Origin: Pelobates cultripes
Lineage: Eukaryota; Chordata; Amphibia; Anura; Pelobatidae
DNA: 64,000 nucleotides
Assembly: GCA_933207985.1 (NCBI GenBank)
Contig: OW240912.1
Location: 74,289,834 to 74,353,833 of the forward strand
Direction: 5' to 3'
Position numbers and translations under genes: made by a program. The notes under the pieces were generated by a model. That model ran no database searches and had not been told where the DNA came from. It was given only the letters and a program-made list of their open reading frames with translations. This document shows, piece after piece, positions 1-9,801 of this stretch (positions are counted from its first letter, which is position 1; each line of letters begins with the position of its first letter).

Positions 1-412
1 GCACACATGTTTTAACCAAGATGGCAGCTAGAAGCTTCTAACCCCTCCTTTCCTCCCCCTCCCTTTAACACCGACTACCTCGTGCAGCAAGATGGCGCCG
101 GGAAATCGTGGGAGACCCTCATGGCCCTGGTGACATCACCCCCAGTAGGCAGAGCATTAGAATGACCACTTAACACCTAACCAATAATTGATGTATTATT
201 CCATGTTATCTCTGACAATGCTTATGATGTAACTTTGCTTTAAAAGGGACCTGCCGTCCCCTCTGAATAAACATTCCTCAAGTTATTCAACAACCTGGAG
301 CCTGTGTCTGGTGTGAATTACTTCAGGGAGCGTGCACGCATTGTTTCATTGATTTGGCCAGGGGCAGATACACAAAGAAATAATCAATACCTTGATTGAT
401 TTTTCCATTTCA
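1..412 (+). repeat. Family A 5' LTR (left end outside window)
   Basis: It matches 11983-12281 plus 23186-23303 and also 36808-37224. It ends in CA at 411-412, just before the primer site. A TATA-like CTTTAAAA lies at 238-245 and a polyadenylation signal AATAAA at 266-271, so R probably begins around 265-290. I count about 13 differences from this provirus's own 3' LTR but only about 6 plus a 4-bp indel from the 3' LTR of the second copy. Confidence 0.92.
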
Positions 413-414
413 AT

Positions 415-432
415 TGGCGCCCAACGTGGGGC
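415..432 (+). promoter_or_regulatory. Primer binding site, tRNA-Lys type
   Basis: Eighteen bases starting TGGCGCCCAACG, two bases after the LTR end, match the complement of the 3' end of tRNA-Lys(1,2), the primer of MMTV/MPMV-type viruses. A lysine primer combined with gamma-like Pol is a mixed signature. Confidence 0.9.
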
Positions 433-1428
433 CACCGGAGGGCCGGTTCGGAGGGCCGGAACCAACGGACCGGAGCGGACCTCCGGAAAGTGGGACAAGC
501 GGAGCCTGATCACCTCCATAATACAGCCGTTGCCTGTGTTATTCTCCTGTTTTGTGTCGGTCTGTCTCCGAGTCCACTTCCGGCTTCCAGAAGGCTACTA
601 GAGACAGGTAATTAGCTCATCCGGTGTGCCTTTTTAAAGTGAACCTGTCGATTGTCTATCTGCCTCCTGTATTCGTTTAAATGTGTGTGACGGCCGGTGT
701 GTGTTTTTTCCCCTTTTTAAAAGATGTTAGCTTGACTGCCTAGCGGGCAGGGAACGCATTACAGCCGGTGGGGCTGGGATTTTTTGTTAGCTTGACTGCC
801 TAGCGGGCAGGGAACGCATTACAGCCGGTGGGGCTGGGATTTTATGTTAGCTTGACTGCCTAGCGGGCAGGGAACGCATTACAGCCGGTGGGGCTGGGAT
901 TTTGTTTGATTATTGCAGTGTTTCATTGGTACTTGTGTTATACCGGGACCAGCCTGGTGGGGGAGGGCTGGGGATTGCTACATTTTAACTATTTGGTACT
1001 AGTGGTGTTAACATGTACATGGCCATTTTACTCTCTGTCATTCTGTGGTTTTTGTTTAATTGTTACAGTGTGGGTACCCTTGGTGTGTGTGTGTGTATAG
1101 TGTGGCTAGTTCTGGATTCTGGGGTTTACACTCATCTCTGTTTGTGATTTTTGCAAATGTCTTCTCGTTAGCGTAGCCACGTTCATCTTCTCTTTTGTCC
1201 TTTATCTCTCCTGTGTCTGTTGCCCAGAGCTGTGTTAGTCACCCACGCCCGCTCGCTCCGGTCCGTGACCGCCACCCCTGGTGGGCGGACCCCCGTGACT
1301 AGTCTACGTTTTTGGAAGACGCACGGGACCCAAGTCCTCGTGGCAGTCGAGCACTGTAGACATTCCTCTTCCTTCTCCTCTGTATCTCCTCTGTATATCT
1401 AACACGTGGCTCACTCCAATTATTCAAG
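433..1428 (+). other. Family A 5' leader
   Basis: About 1 kb of untranslated leader between the primer site and the gag start. It contains three 60-bp direct repeats (721-900) and a candidate splice donor ACAG|GTAATT at about 603-612. The short ORFs here have no recognisable content. By family knowledge this interval should hold the packaging signal. Confidence 0.6.
721..900 (+). repeat. Three tandem 60-bp repeats in retroviral leader
   Basis: Three consecutive 60-bp units (721-780, 781-840, 841-900) are almost identical, differing only in the first few bases. Each holds GCCTAGCGGGCAGGGAACGC and ends GGGGCTGGGAT. The near-identity implies recent duplication or homogenisation. Confidence 0.95.
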
Positions 1429-2639
1429 ATGGGGCAGGAACATGCTAGACCTGCTAAGGGCTTGTTGGCTTGTGATATTGTGAAAGAAAGGGCAGGGGAA
1501 GATGCAATGTTGAAACTTAGAAAGATTGCTAAGGTGTGTGGCTTCCAGATGCTGCCCAGTGGGAGATTGCAACCTGAGTTTTGGAGGAAGTTACTCATAG
1601 ACAAGGAAGGGTTGTTGTTGGATAATGGGCTCACAAAAGTTGCAGAGGCTTGGTATCGGGTAGCTAGACGTCTGAAACGGGAAGGGTGGGTCGAGGAAGA
1701 GTTAGATTTTGAAGGGCAAACTGTGTACGTATACCATAGGAGTGTTAACAATGATGATGTTGTTTCCATTGTCCCGTGGCCACCGCCCTATGATGGCGCC
1801 CAGAGCGCAACAGTAAATTCCCGCCCTGCTTCCCCTGTCACAGCACAGACCCCACCCCCCGTGGGTGTGCCTTCAGCTCCCACCCCCCTGTGCCCCGTAC
1901 TCGGTGCAGACGGTGCTTACTACTATCCAGTGCCACTTCATTCGTTCCCACCCACTCCCATGCACCAACCTCCCTTTGACCCAGCCCCCTCCATCAACCC
2001 TTCTCCCGTTATGTCTGTTGATGTTCCCCCGCCTCCATGTCCTCCGCCACCTCTCCCAGTGCCTGCTTCTACTCCAAAACCTCGCCAAGATCCCGTCCTG
2101 ACCGCTCCCGCCTCATCCACCGACGTCTCCTCCTCCTCCTCCTCCTCCTCCTTTCATTCCCTCTCCACCTCGAGTACCCCATCTCCAGCGACACCCGCTC
2201 CCTTACCCCCCTCGACTCTCACACTCTGCTCCCTCGACCCTTGTCCATCCCACCGCCCCCATTCCTCCGGACCCCTGTTCCTCCACAGACCCCCCTTCTC
2301 CCATATCCCCGGACCCAGACCTTTCCTCCTTCCTTGCTAGCCCTTCAAAAGTGACCTGTCCCGTGACCCCTACCCCATTATCCTCTCTGCCTTTTTCTCC
2401 TTCTCATCCCCCTTCTCCTTCCTCCTCTAAGGATCCCTCATCCCTACTCTCCACTCTCATGAATCTTGTCCAGCCCGCTGATCACGGCCCCCCTGCCTCC
2501 GCTCCCTCATATACCACCACAGCTGGCCCTCCCTCTACCTCCTCCCCTCCCGTTGATCTTGCAACACTAGTAGCCACCCTTTCTGCTTCAATCCATCCTC
2601 CCGCAACACTCCCAGGCACCCCTCCCATCCTCCAGGACC

Positions 2640-4035
2640 CTCCCGCTATCCACACACCGCTACCTCCTCCCGATGTCCCGGCCCCCTCTACCTCGTTGCC
2701 CCCTCCCCTCCCGGCTGATTTGCCGTCCCTAATCTCTGCCCTTACCGCCCTGACCCAGTCCCCCGTTCCCACCCCTCCAACCCCTTCTCCAGTGTTACCT
2801 CCTCCCGATGTCCCGGCCCCCTCTACCTCGTTGCCCCCTCCCCTCCCGGCTGATTTGCCGTCCCTAATCTCTGCCCTTACCGCCCTGACCCAGCCCCCCG
2901 TTCCCACCCCTCCAACCCCTTCTCCAGTGTTACCTCCTCCCGATGTCCCGGCCCCCTCTACCTCGTTGCCCCCTCCCCTCCCGGCTGATTTGCCGTCCCT
3001 AATCTTTGCCCTTACCGCCCTGACCCAGCCCCCCGTTCCCACCCCTCCAACCCCTTCTCCAGTGTTACCTCCTCCCGATGTCCCGGCCCCCTCTACCTCG
3101 TTGCCTCCTCCCCTCCCGGCTGATTTGCAGGTCCCCTGTTCTGCCTCTGGGTTGCCTCCTCCCCTCCCAGCTGATTGCCCGTCCCTAATCACCCTTGCCC
3201 TGACCCAGCCCCCAGTTCCCACCCCTCCCAACCCCTTCTCCAGTGTTACCTCCTCCCGATGTCCCGGCCCCTTCTACCTCGTTGCCTCCTCCCCTCCCGG
3301 CTGATTTGCCGTCCCTAATCTCTGCCCTTACCGCCCTGACCCAGCCCCCCGTTCCCACCCCTCCAACCCCTTCTCCAGTGTTACCTCCTCCCGATGTCCC
3401 GGCCCCCTCTACCTCGTTGTCCCCTCCCCTCTCGACTGCTTTGCCGTCCCTACCCTCTACCCACGCTGTTATAACCCAGCCCCCTGTTCCCATCCCTCCG
3501 ACCCCTCCCCCGGTGACACTCCCAGGCACCCCTCCTATCCTCCAGGACCCTCCCGCTATCCACACACCGTCACCTCCTCCGGATGTCCCGGCCCCCTCTA
3601 CCTCGTTGCCTCCTTCCCTCCCGGCTGATTTGCCATCCCTAATCTCTGCCCTTACCGCCATGACCCAGCCCCCCGTTCCCACCCCACCAACCCCTTCTCC
3701 AGTGTTACCTCCTCCCGATGTCCCGGCCTTCTGCCTGGGTGACTCCTCCCTCGGCTGATTTGCCGTCCCTAATCTCTGCCCTTGCCTGACCCAGCCCCCA
3801 TTCCCACCCCTCCAACCCCTTCTCCAGTGTTACCTCCTCCGATGTCGGCCCCTTCACCTGGGTGCCTCCTCCCCCTCCCGGCTGATTGCGTCCCTAATCT
3901 GCCCTGGCCCAGCCCCGTTCCCCACCCCTCAACCCCTTCCCTCTCCGTGTCCCTCCCACCCGACTGATTTGCCGTCCCTACCCTCTACCCACGCTGTTAT
4001 AACCCAGCCCCCTGTTCCCATCCTTCCGACCCCTC
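2640..4035 (+). repeat. 135-bp tandem repeat encoding the proline-rich Gag linker
   Basis: A unit of about 135 bp (45 codons, beginning LPPPDVPAPSTSLPPPLPAD) recurs roughly eight to nine times, three units almost perfect (about 2660-3060) and later ones truncated or shifted. The plus strand is strongly pyrimidine-biased. Length changes between units have broken the gag frame. The corresponding part of the second copy is lost in the assembly gap. Confidence 0.9.
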
Positions 4036-5747
4036 CCCCGGTGATCCCTGACCCAACCATGGCCAATGACTTGTCTACCTCGATATCCGCCCTCTTCTCT
4101 GCTGTTACCTCCCTGGTTAATTCCGCGATTCCTGCTCCACCTCCCACTGATTTACCTCCTCCTCCTCCACCTCCACCTCCTCCCCCTGATCCTCCAACCC
4201 CTTCTCCGCCCCCCGCTAACATCCCCGAGCCTTCCGATCCAATCTCTGCTCTCGCTCATGTCCTAACTACCCACCTCTCACGCCCATCTCAGCCGGCCCC
4301 CACAGCAACCCCATCTATGGCATTGGTCTCTCATGTCTCTCCCACCAGCTCTAGTTATCCAATCATGGTGGTTGGATCCGAAGTGTCTGTGACGTCGGAT
4401 CAACCCTATGCAGTGGGTGCTTCCCCCCAGGCCTCGGGCTTCCACCCAACTACCTCTCCCATCACCGGTCTCCCTGCCGCCCCCGCCACAGCTACCCCCG
4501 AGACTACTCTGCACCGTGGCCCAGTAGCACCCGAGGAGATTGTTGTGGTAGAACAGGATTCACCTCGCCCAGGGGGGAACAGGCTCCCCCAACAGCTCTC
4601 TATCCCCCAGGGTTATACCCAGATTAACCATGGAGCGGATGGTGCACCACCCATGTATGTTACCTTCAACCCTTCCCAAGCTGCTACCCTTGTGACCTCA
4701 CTCCCAGATCCTAAGAAACACCCCATGCCCTTTTTCCGCAGGATGGCTCAAATTCGAAAAACATATTCCGCTGCCTGGCGGGATCTTATAAGTTCGTGTG
4801 AAATAAAGGCTGGAGATGCATACTGGCCAATCATGGAACGGAGCTTTAATGACGCTCCACTCACTTCTGATACAGATTTTCGTTCTGGTGAAATTTTCAG
4901 TGAGCAGCTCCGAGCTTGGGCACAGGATAAATTAGCAGATCAGGCTACTTGCATAAATGACATAATTCAGGATAAGCTTGAGACTGTTGAAAAGTATCAC
5001 TCTAGATTGACTCAGACTTTCTCAGACTTAGGGTTCAGCACCTATAACAAAGCACACACCCAGATGTTATCTGCAGCCTTTGTGGCAGGCCTTAGGGAAC
5101 ACATTCGTAAGGGGTTGATTTTAGCTCGCCCAGAGTACAGAATTATTCCACTAGACACACTTTTGCTGGTAGCCAAGGGTTTAGAATCTGTTCTGCAACC
5201 CACACAGCGAAGAACTAGCCCTCTGATGTATACTACCTCTGCACCAATTGTCAGTCCTAACCAAGTTCCCCAACAATACACTCAGTTACCCCAGACACTG
5301 CCTGCATCTATCCCCTCTCCCCGGGACCGGACCCTCACGACAATCCGGACCTGTTTTAACTGTAATCAGCCAGGCCACTTCAGAAGAGATTGCCCACACC
5401 CTAGAGTAATCCGCCCACAGACTCCCCGGTACCCAAGTCCCCATGTCACCGGCTTTAGTTTCCCCTCCACTGGTTACCTCCCTGCCCTGCCCCATCCACA
5501 GTTGCCTCAGCTTCCTCCTCCTCCTCCTCCTCCTCCTGAATACACCCAAGCCCGGCTCCCTACATCAGAGGCCCGTGCATACACTTCGGCTTCCGCTGAA
5601 GGGTTTGACACAGATGATTTCCAAGAGAGTCCGTCACTGCCCCGCCACACTAATCGTCCATCCCGTCCTCCCATGCAATCTAGTAACCCTCCCTCCACTT
5701 CCCGCCGGTACCAGGGACCAGATCAGGCCCATTTAGATTTATTACAA

Positions 5748-5750
5748 TAG
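5748..5750 (+). promoter_or_regulatory. Gag UAG stop with pol continuing in the same frame (readthrough site)
   Basis: The TAG at 5748-5750 is followed in the same frame by GTA ACT GGC and the open protease frame. The same CAA-TAG-GTA context is kept in the second copy (28761-28763). Gammaretroviruses make Gag-Pol by suppressing such a stop with a downstream pseudoknot. Short C-rich and G-rich tracts at about 5775-5815 could pair, but I cannot fold them here. Confidence 0.75.
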
Positions 5751-8700
5751 GTAACTGGCAAGCCTGTGTCAGCAACCCCTGCCATGGCAGTGTCTGCGGG
5801 GGATGGGGGAGGGCCCTTGGCTACTGTAGTTCTCCCCGTGGAGGGCCATCCAACTACCTTTATAGTCGACATAGGTGCAGCCCGTAGTGTTCTCAGGGAA
5901 CAAGACCTGCCAGATCCTTCCTTCTTATCTGATACCGATGTCTCCTGTGTTGGGGTGGATGGTACACCCCGCAATAACCCCCTTACTAAACTTCTGCATG
6001 TAGGTTCACACATTCTCTCCCGGTTTGTTGTTTCCTCTACTTGCCCCATTAACCTCCTAGGTGCTGATGTTCTCTCTCGGCTCCAGGCATCCATTACCTT
6101 TACTGCTGATGGTCAGGTCGAGTTAACAACTCCCTTATCACAAAAAGACACCTCTGTCCTCTGTTCCCTCCCCATCTTGTTGAACCTAACTGACAATACA
6201 GGGAATACACGGGTCTCACAAACCCCCAGTGCTCTGGATCGTATCCCCCAAGAACTTTGGTCCACCGGCCCGGATGATATCAGACATTTGCATGTGCCCC
6301 CAGTCTTGGTCAAGCTCCTGCCTGGAGCACTGCCTCCCCGTAGGCCACAGTATCCTCTGAAGCCAGCACAAGCTGAAGCTATCACCAAACAAGTTGAAAG
6401 CCTACTTGCCAAAGGTGCCCTCATCAAGTGCACATCTCCATGTAACACACCACTTTTCCCTGTTAAAAAGAGAACTGTTAAAGGCCAACCCGACCAGTAC
6501 CGAATGGTGCAGGATCTCCGTGCTGTTAATGAAGTAACTGTAAAGGACACTGCTATTGTTCCAAACCCACACACTCTCTTGTCCCAGGTTCCCCCAACTT
6601 TTCACTGTAGTAGATCTGGCCAATGCCTTTTTCAGTGTGCCCCTTGACCCTTCTTGCCGTTTTCTCTTCGTCTTCACCCACGAAGGACAACAATACACCT
6701 GGACTGTCATGCCTCAGGGGGCCCAGAATTCCCCCACACAGTTTGCTCATGCCATGTCTCTAGTTCTGGAGCCCTGGCAGAAATCTCACTCAGATGTTGT
6801 CCTGCTCCAATATGTTGATGATCTCCTTCTCTGTGCTCCTGATTCGCTCATTGCAGAACGTGACTCAGAAGATCTCCTGTGTTTCCTCGCTGCAGCCGGT
6901 TGCAAAGCTTCCAAATCCAAGCTACAATGGTGCCGGCCCTCTGTGGTCTTCTTGGGACATTGTCTTTCCCATGGCACCAGACATCTAACTTCTCAACGTG
7001 TACAAGCTATTTTGCAAATCCCTTTACCTGCAACACGTCAGACTCTTCATGCCTTTTTGGGTCTTATCACATACTGCAGGTCCTGGATACCCGAAGCATC
7101 AAAGCTCATGCAGCCACTCTATGATGCCCTCAGGAGTGAGCCATTTCAGCTCACTGAAGAAACTATCACCTGTTTCCACAATCTAAAAAGAGCTATTGCT
7201 TCTGCACCTGCCTTGGGCCTCCCAAACTACCAGCTTCCTTTCAATCTGTTTGTCTCTGAAAAGTCAGGACATGCTTCCGGAGTCCTTACCCAGAAACATG
7301 GCTCAAGACAGCGGCCTATTGGCTATTTTTCCTGCATGCTTGACCCTGTTGCAAGGGGTAGTCCCTCCTGCCTCAGAGCGGTGTTTGCCGCCAGCGCCCT
7401 CCTGGACAAGACTAATGATTTTGTTCTTGGCCACCACCTCACGGTGTTGGCCCCTCATGACATTACTGCAATCCTGCAACAAGTTCAACCTAAGCACCTT
7501 TCTTCTCAACGTCACCTCCGTCTACAAACATCCTTACTTTTACCTGACAATGTGAAACTTCAGCGTTGTCTTTCCCTGAACCCAGCCACTCTTCTGCCAC
7601 TTCCCAAGGACATCAACCCAGAGGTTCGAGCTGATTTGCAGCTGCCAGCACTTGCACCCCCACATGATGAACAATCAGAGGCCCTACTTCACTGCACCTT
7701 ATGGTTTAAGGACATACCAGGCCCTGATATGAACTATGAGGAAGAATTATTCCAGCTCAAGGAAATTCAAATTACCCTGACTGACTTATTCTGGGACCCC
7801 ACAGGTACCATGCTCATCTTAGTCCATCTTCCAGAGAATGTGACACATCTCTATCATCATTGGGAAACAGCTATCCCACACATATCTCTCACCCCTGACA
7901 CCTCATGGAAAGACCTAGGCCCGATGGCCAAGACCTGGAGTCAAATGAACCAAGAACAACTGACTTCTACGGGGATCAACAAAAAGACTATTAATTACTG
8001 TACAGCAGGGTACCCAAGGTACCACACAGAAGCCCGGGAAGACCCACTCATCATAGACTGTGACCTAGATATTCCTCATGATTGTTTTGAACAAATGAAA
8101 ATGGAAACTACACACCTACCAACTGTCTATGAAGCTGCATTACTCAACCCGGACCAAACACTATTTGTGGATGGGTCAAGATTTGCTGATGAACAGGGAC
8201 AATATCACACTGGGTATGCAGTCACCACAGGATGTCAAGTATTACAAGCAGCTGCTCTACAACCAACTAAGTCTGCTCAAGAAACCGAGCTAACAGCCCT
8301 GACTGTGGCCTGCAAATTGTCTGAAGGTCTACGTGTCAATATCTACACAGATTCAAGATATGCCCTGGGAGTAGCACATGACTTTGGTCTAATTTGGAAA
8401 ACCAGAGGATTTCTTACGGCTACCGGTACCCCAGTAAAACATGGGGCAGCCATTGCAGAACTGATGGAAGCTTTAGAACTTCCAGCAGAGGTGGCAGTAC
8501 TAAAAGTAAAAGCCCACGGAAGACTAGACACAGAAGAAGCACGGGGCAACCACTTAGCTGATCAGGCAGCTAAGGAAGCAGCACGGCAAGGATGGGAAGT
8601 GGACAGAAGAGTGGGCACAGATACAGTACCCATCTACACTATGCAAACACTGCCTACAGATCTTAGGCTTCTGAAGGAACAACAAGCTGCTGCTACTCCC

Positions 8701-9801
8701 CAGGAGAAACAAAGTTGGAAGAACAAAGGAGCTGTACTCCGTGATGATGTTTACACCATCAATCTCAAGTTTTGCTTACCCAGAAGTATGTACTCAGCGG
8801 TGGTCCAATGGGCCCATGGGCCAGCCCACCTGTCGAAACATCTGATGAACTCACTGATTGACAAGTATTTTGAAGCACCAGGTATCACTACCTTAACACA
8901 GAATTACTGTAAATCATGTACTATATGTGCTAAATGCAATCCTGGAAAGATCATAAAGACTGCACCTAATCACCTAGCCAAGCCACAATACCCCTTTCAG
9001 AGGATCCAGATTGACCATATACAAATGCCAAAGAGTGGACGTTATGAATATGCACTGGTCATAGTGGACATGTTTTCAGGATGGCCAGAGGCCTTCCCAG
9101 TGACTAATCTCACCGCGAGGACTACAGCCAAGTATCTTTTGACAGAAATTGTTTGCCGATATGGAGTTCCAGAAGTGATTGAAAGTGACCAAGGGACCTC
9201 CTTCACCGCCTCGCTAACACGGGAAGTCTGGTCAGCACTGGGGGTGACCCTTGCATTCCACACACCATATCACCCACAGAGTAGTGGTAAAGTAGAGCGC
9301 ATGAATGGCACTTTGAAAGCCAGAATGCTTAAAATGTCACAAGAAACTAACATGCCCTGGCCCGAGAGTCTCCCACTAGCGTTGTTTAGTGTAAGGTACA
9401 CTCCTAGGGGAAAATATAGCCTATCACCTTATGAGATTTTGTTTGGTACAGCACCCAGGTTAGGTTGTTACTTTCCCCAACAGCTTCAGATTCAGTCAGA
9501 TGCTATGGTAGACTATGTGACTGCCCTCTCACATGCCTTGACCAAAATACATGCCCAAGTGTTTTCTTCTATTCCAGATCCTGAGTCGAATACAGGTACA
9601 CACAAGCTGCTTCCTGGTGATTGGGTTATGGTCAAGAAGTTTCTCAGGAAACACACCTTAGAACCAAGATTTGATGGTCCTTATCAAGTGCTCCTGATTA
9701 CAGCAACGTCAGTTAAACTAGCCGGGAAGAGTTCTTGGATACACGCCTCACATTGCAAAAAAGTGCCTGCTCCAGAAGAGGCTAATCCTGCTGAAATATG
9801 A
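5751..9801 (+). pseudogene. pol: Family A pol (protease-RT-[extra segment]-RNase H-integrase), frameshifted
   Basis: Protease (about 5790-6110) has the active-site tripeptide as DIG, where the second copy has DTG. RT follows with the VDLANAFFSVPLD palm motif, MPQGAQNSP and YVDD (6811-6822). An extra segment of about 150 residues (about 7609-8100) separates the RT connection from RNase H (D at VDGS, E in ETELTAL, D in YTDSRYA). Integrase has His/Cys zinc residues (about 8812-8940), the D,D,E triad at codons 9013, 9187 and 9295, and a GPY C-terminal module. The frame shifts near 6594, where 8 bp present in the second copy are missing, splitting the gene into 5766-6647 and 6556-9801. The long downstream ORF is otherwise open. 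The pol stop overlaps the env start (ATGA). Confidence 0.92.
7609..8160 (+). other. Extra Pol segment between RT connection and RNase H with paired HxT/HxS motifs
   Basis: Seen: 184 codons separate the LLPLP end of the RT connection from RNase H LFVDGS, against about 34 in family B at the same place. Inside are HCTL (7690-7701) and HISL (7879-7890), 63 codons apart, with hydrophobic beta-like stretches (ITLTDLF, MLILVHLP) and an amphipathic helix-like run between them. Known: 2H phosphoesterases carry two H-hydrophobic-[S/T]-hydrophobic motifs in a two-lobed fold. Inference: this may be a 2H-like domain or a relic of one. The second provirus keeps both motifs (30741-30752 and 30930-30941). 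Confidence 0.5.

Larger units (their letters stand above)
1429..5750 (+). pseudogene. gag: Family A gag (broken), very long proline-rich Gag
   Basis: The ATG at 1429 begins Met-Gly-Gln, a plausible myristoylation start. The first ~120 codons form a matrix-like module ending in a PPPY late-domain motif (1779-1790). Next comes a Ser/Pro-rich stretch and then a 45-codon proline-rich unit repeated through about 2640-4035. The C-terminal part (3969-5750, open) holds a capsid-like alpha-rich region (about 4690-5200), a CCHC zinc knuckle (CFNCNQPGHFRRDC, about 5352-5393) and a polyproline run. The reading frame changes at about 2.2, 3.25, 3.76 and 3.97 kb, so the copy cannot give one protein. If intact, Gag would exceed 1,400 residues, against about 540 in murine gammaretroviruses. 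It ends in UAG, in frame with pol. Confidence 0.88.

Noticed and set aside
2482..3682. Minus-strand Gly/Val-rich open frames of up to 249 codons
   Set aside because: They are antisense shadows of the proline-rich gag repeat and share its 135-bp period.
5740..5790. Programmed -1 frameshift between gag and pol
   Set aside because: No slippery heptamer is needed: gag and pol are in the same frame, separated only by UAG, in both copies.
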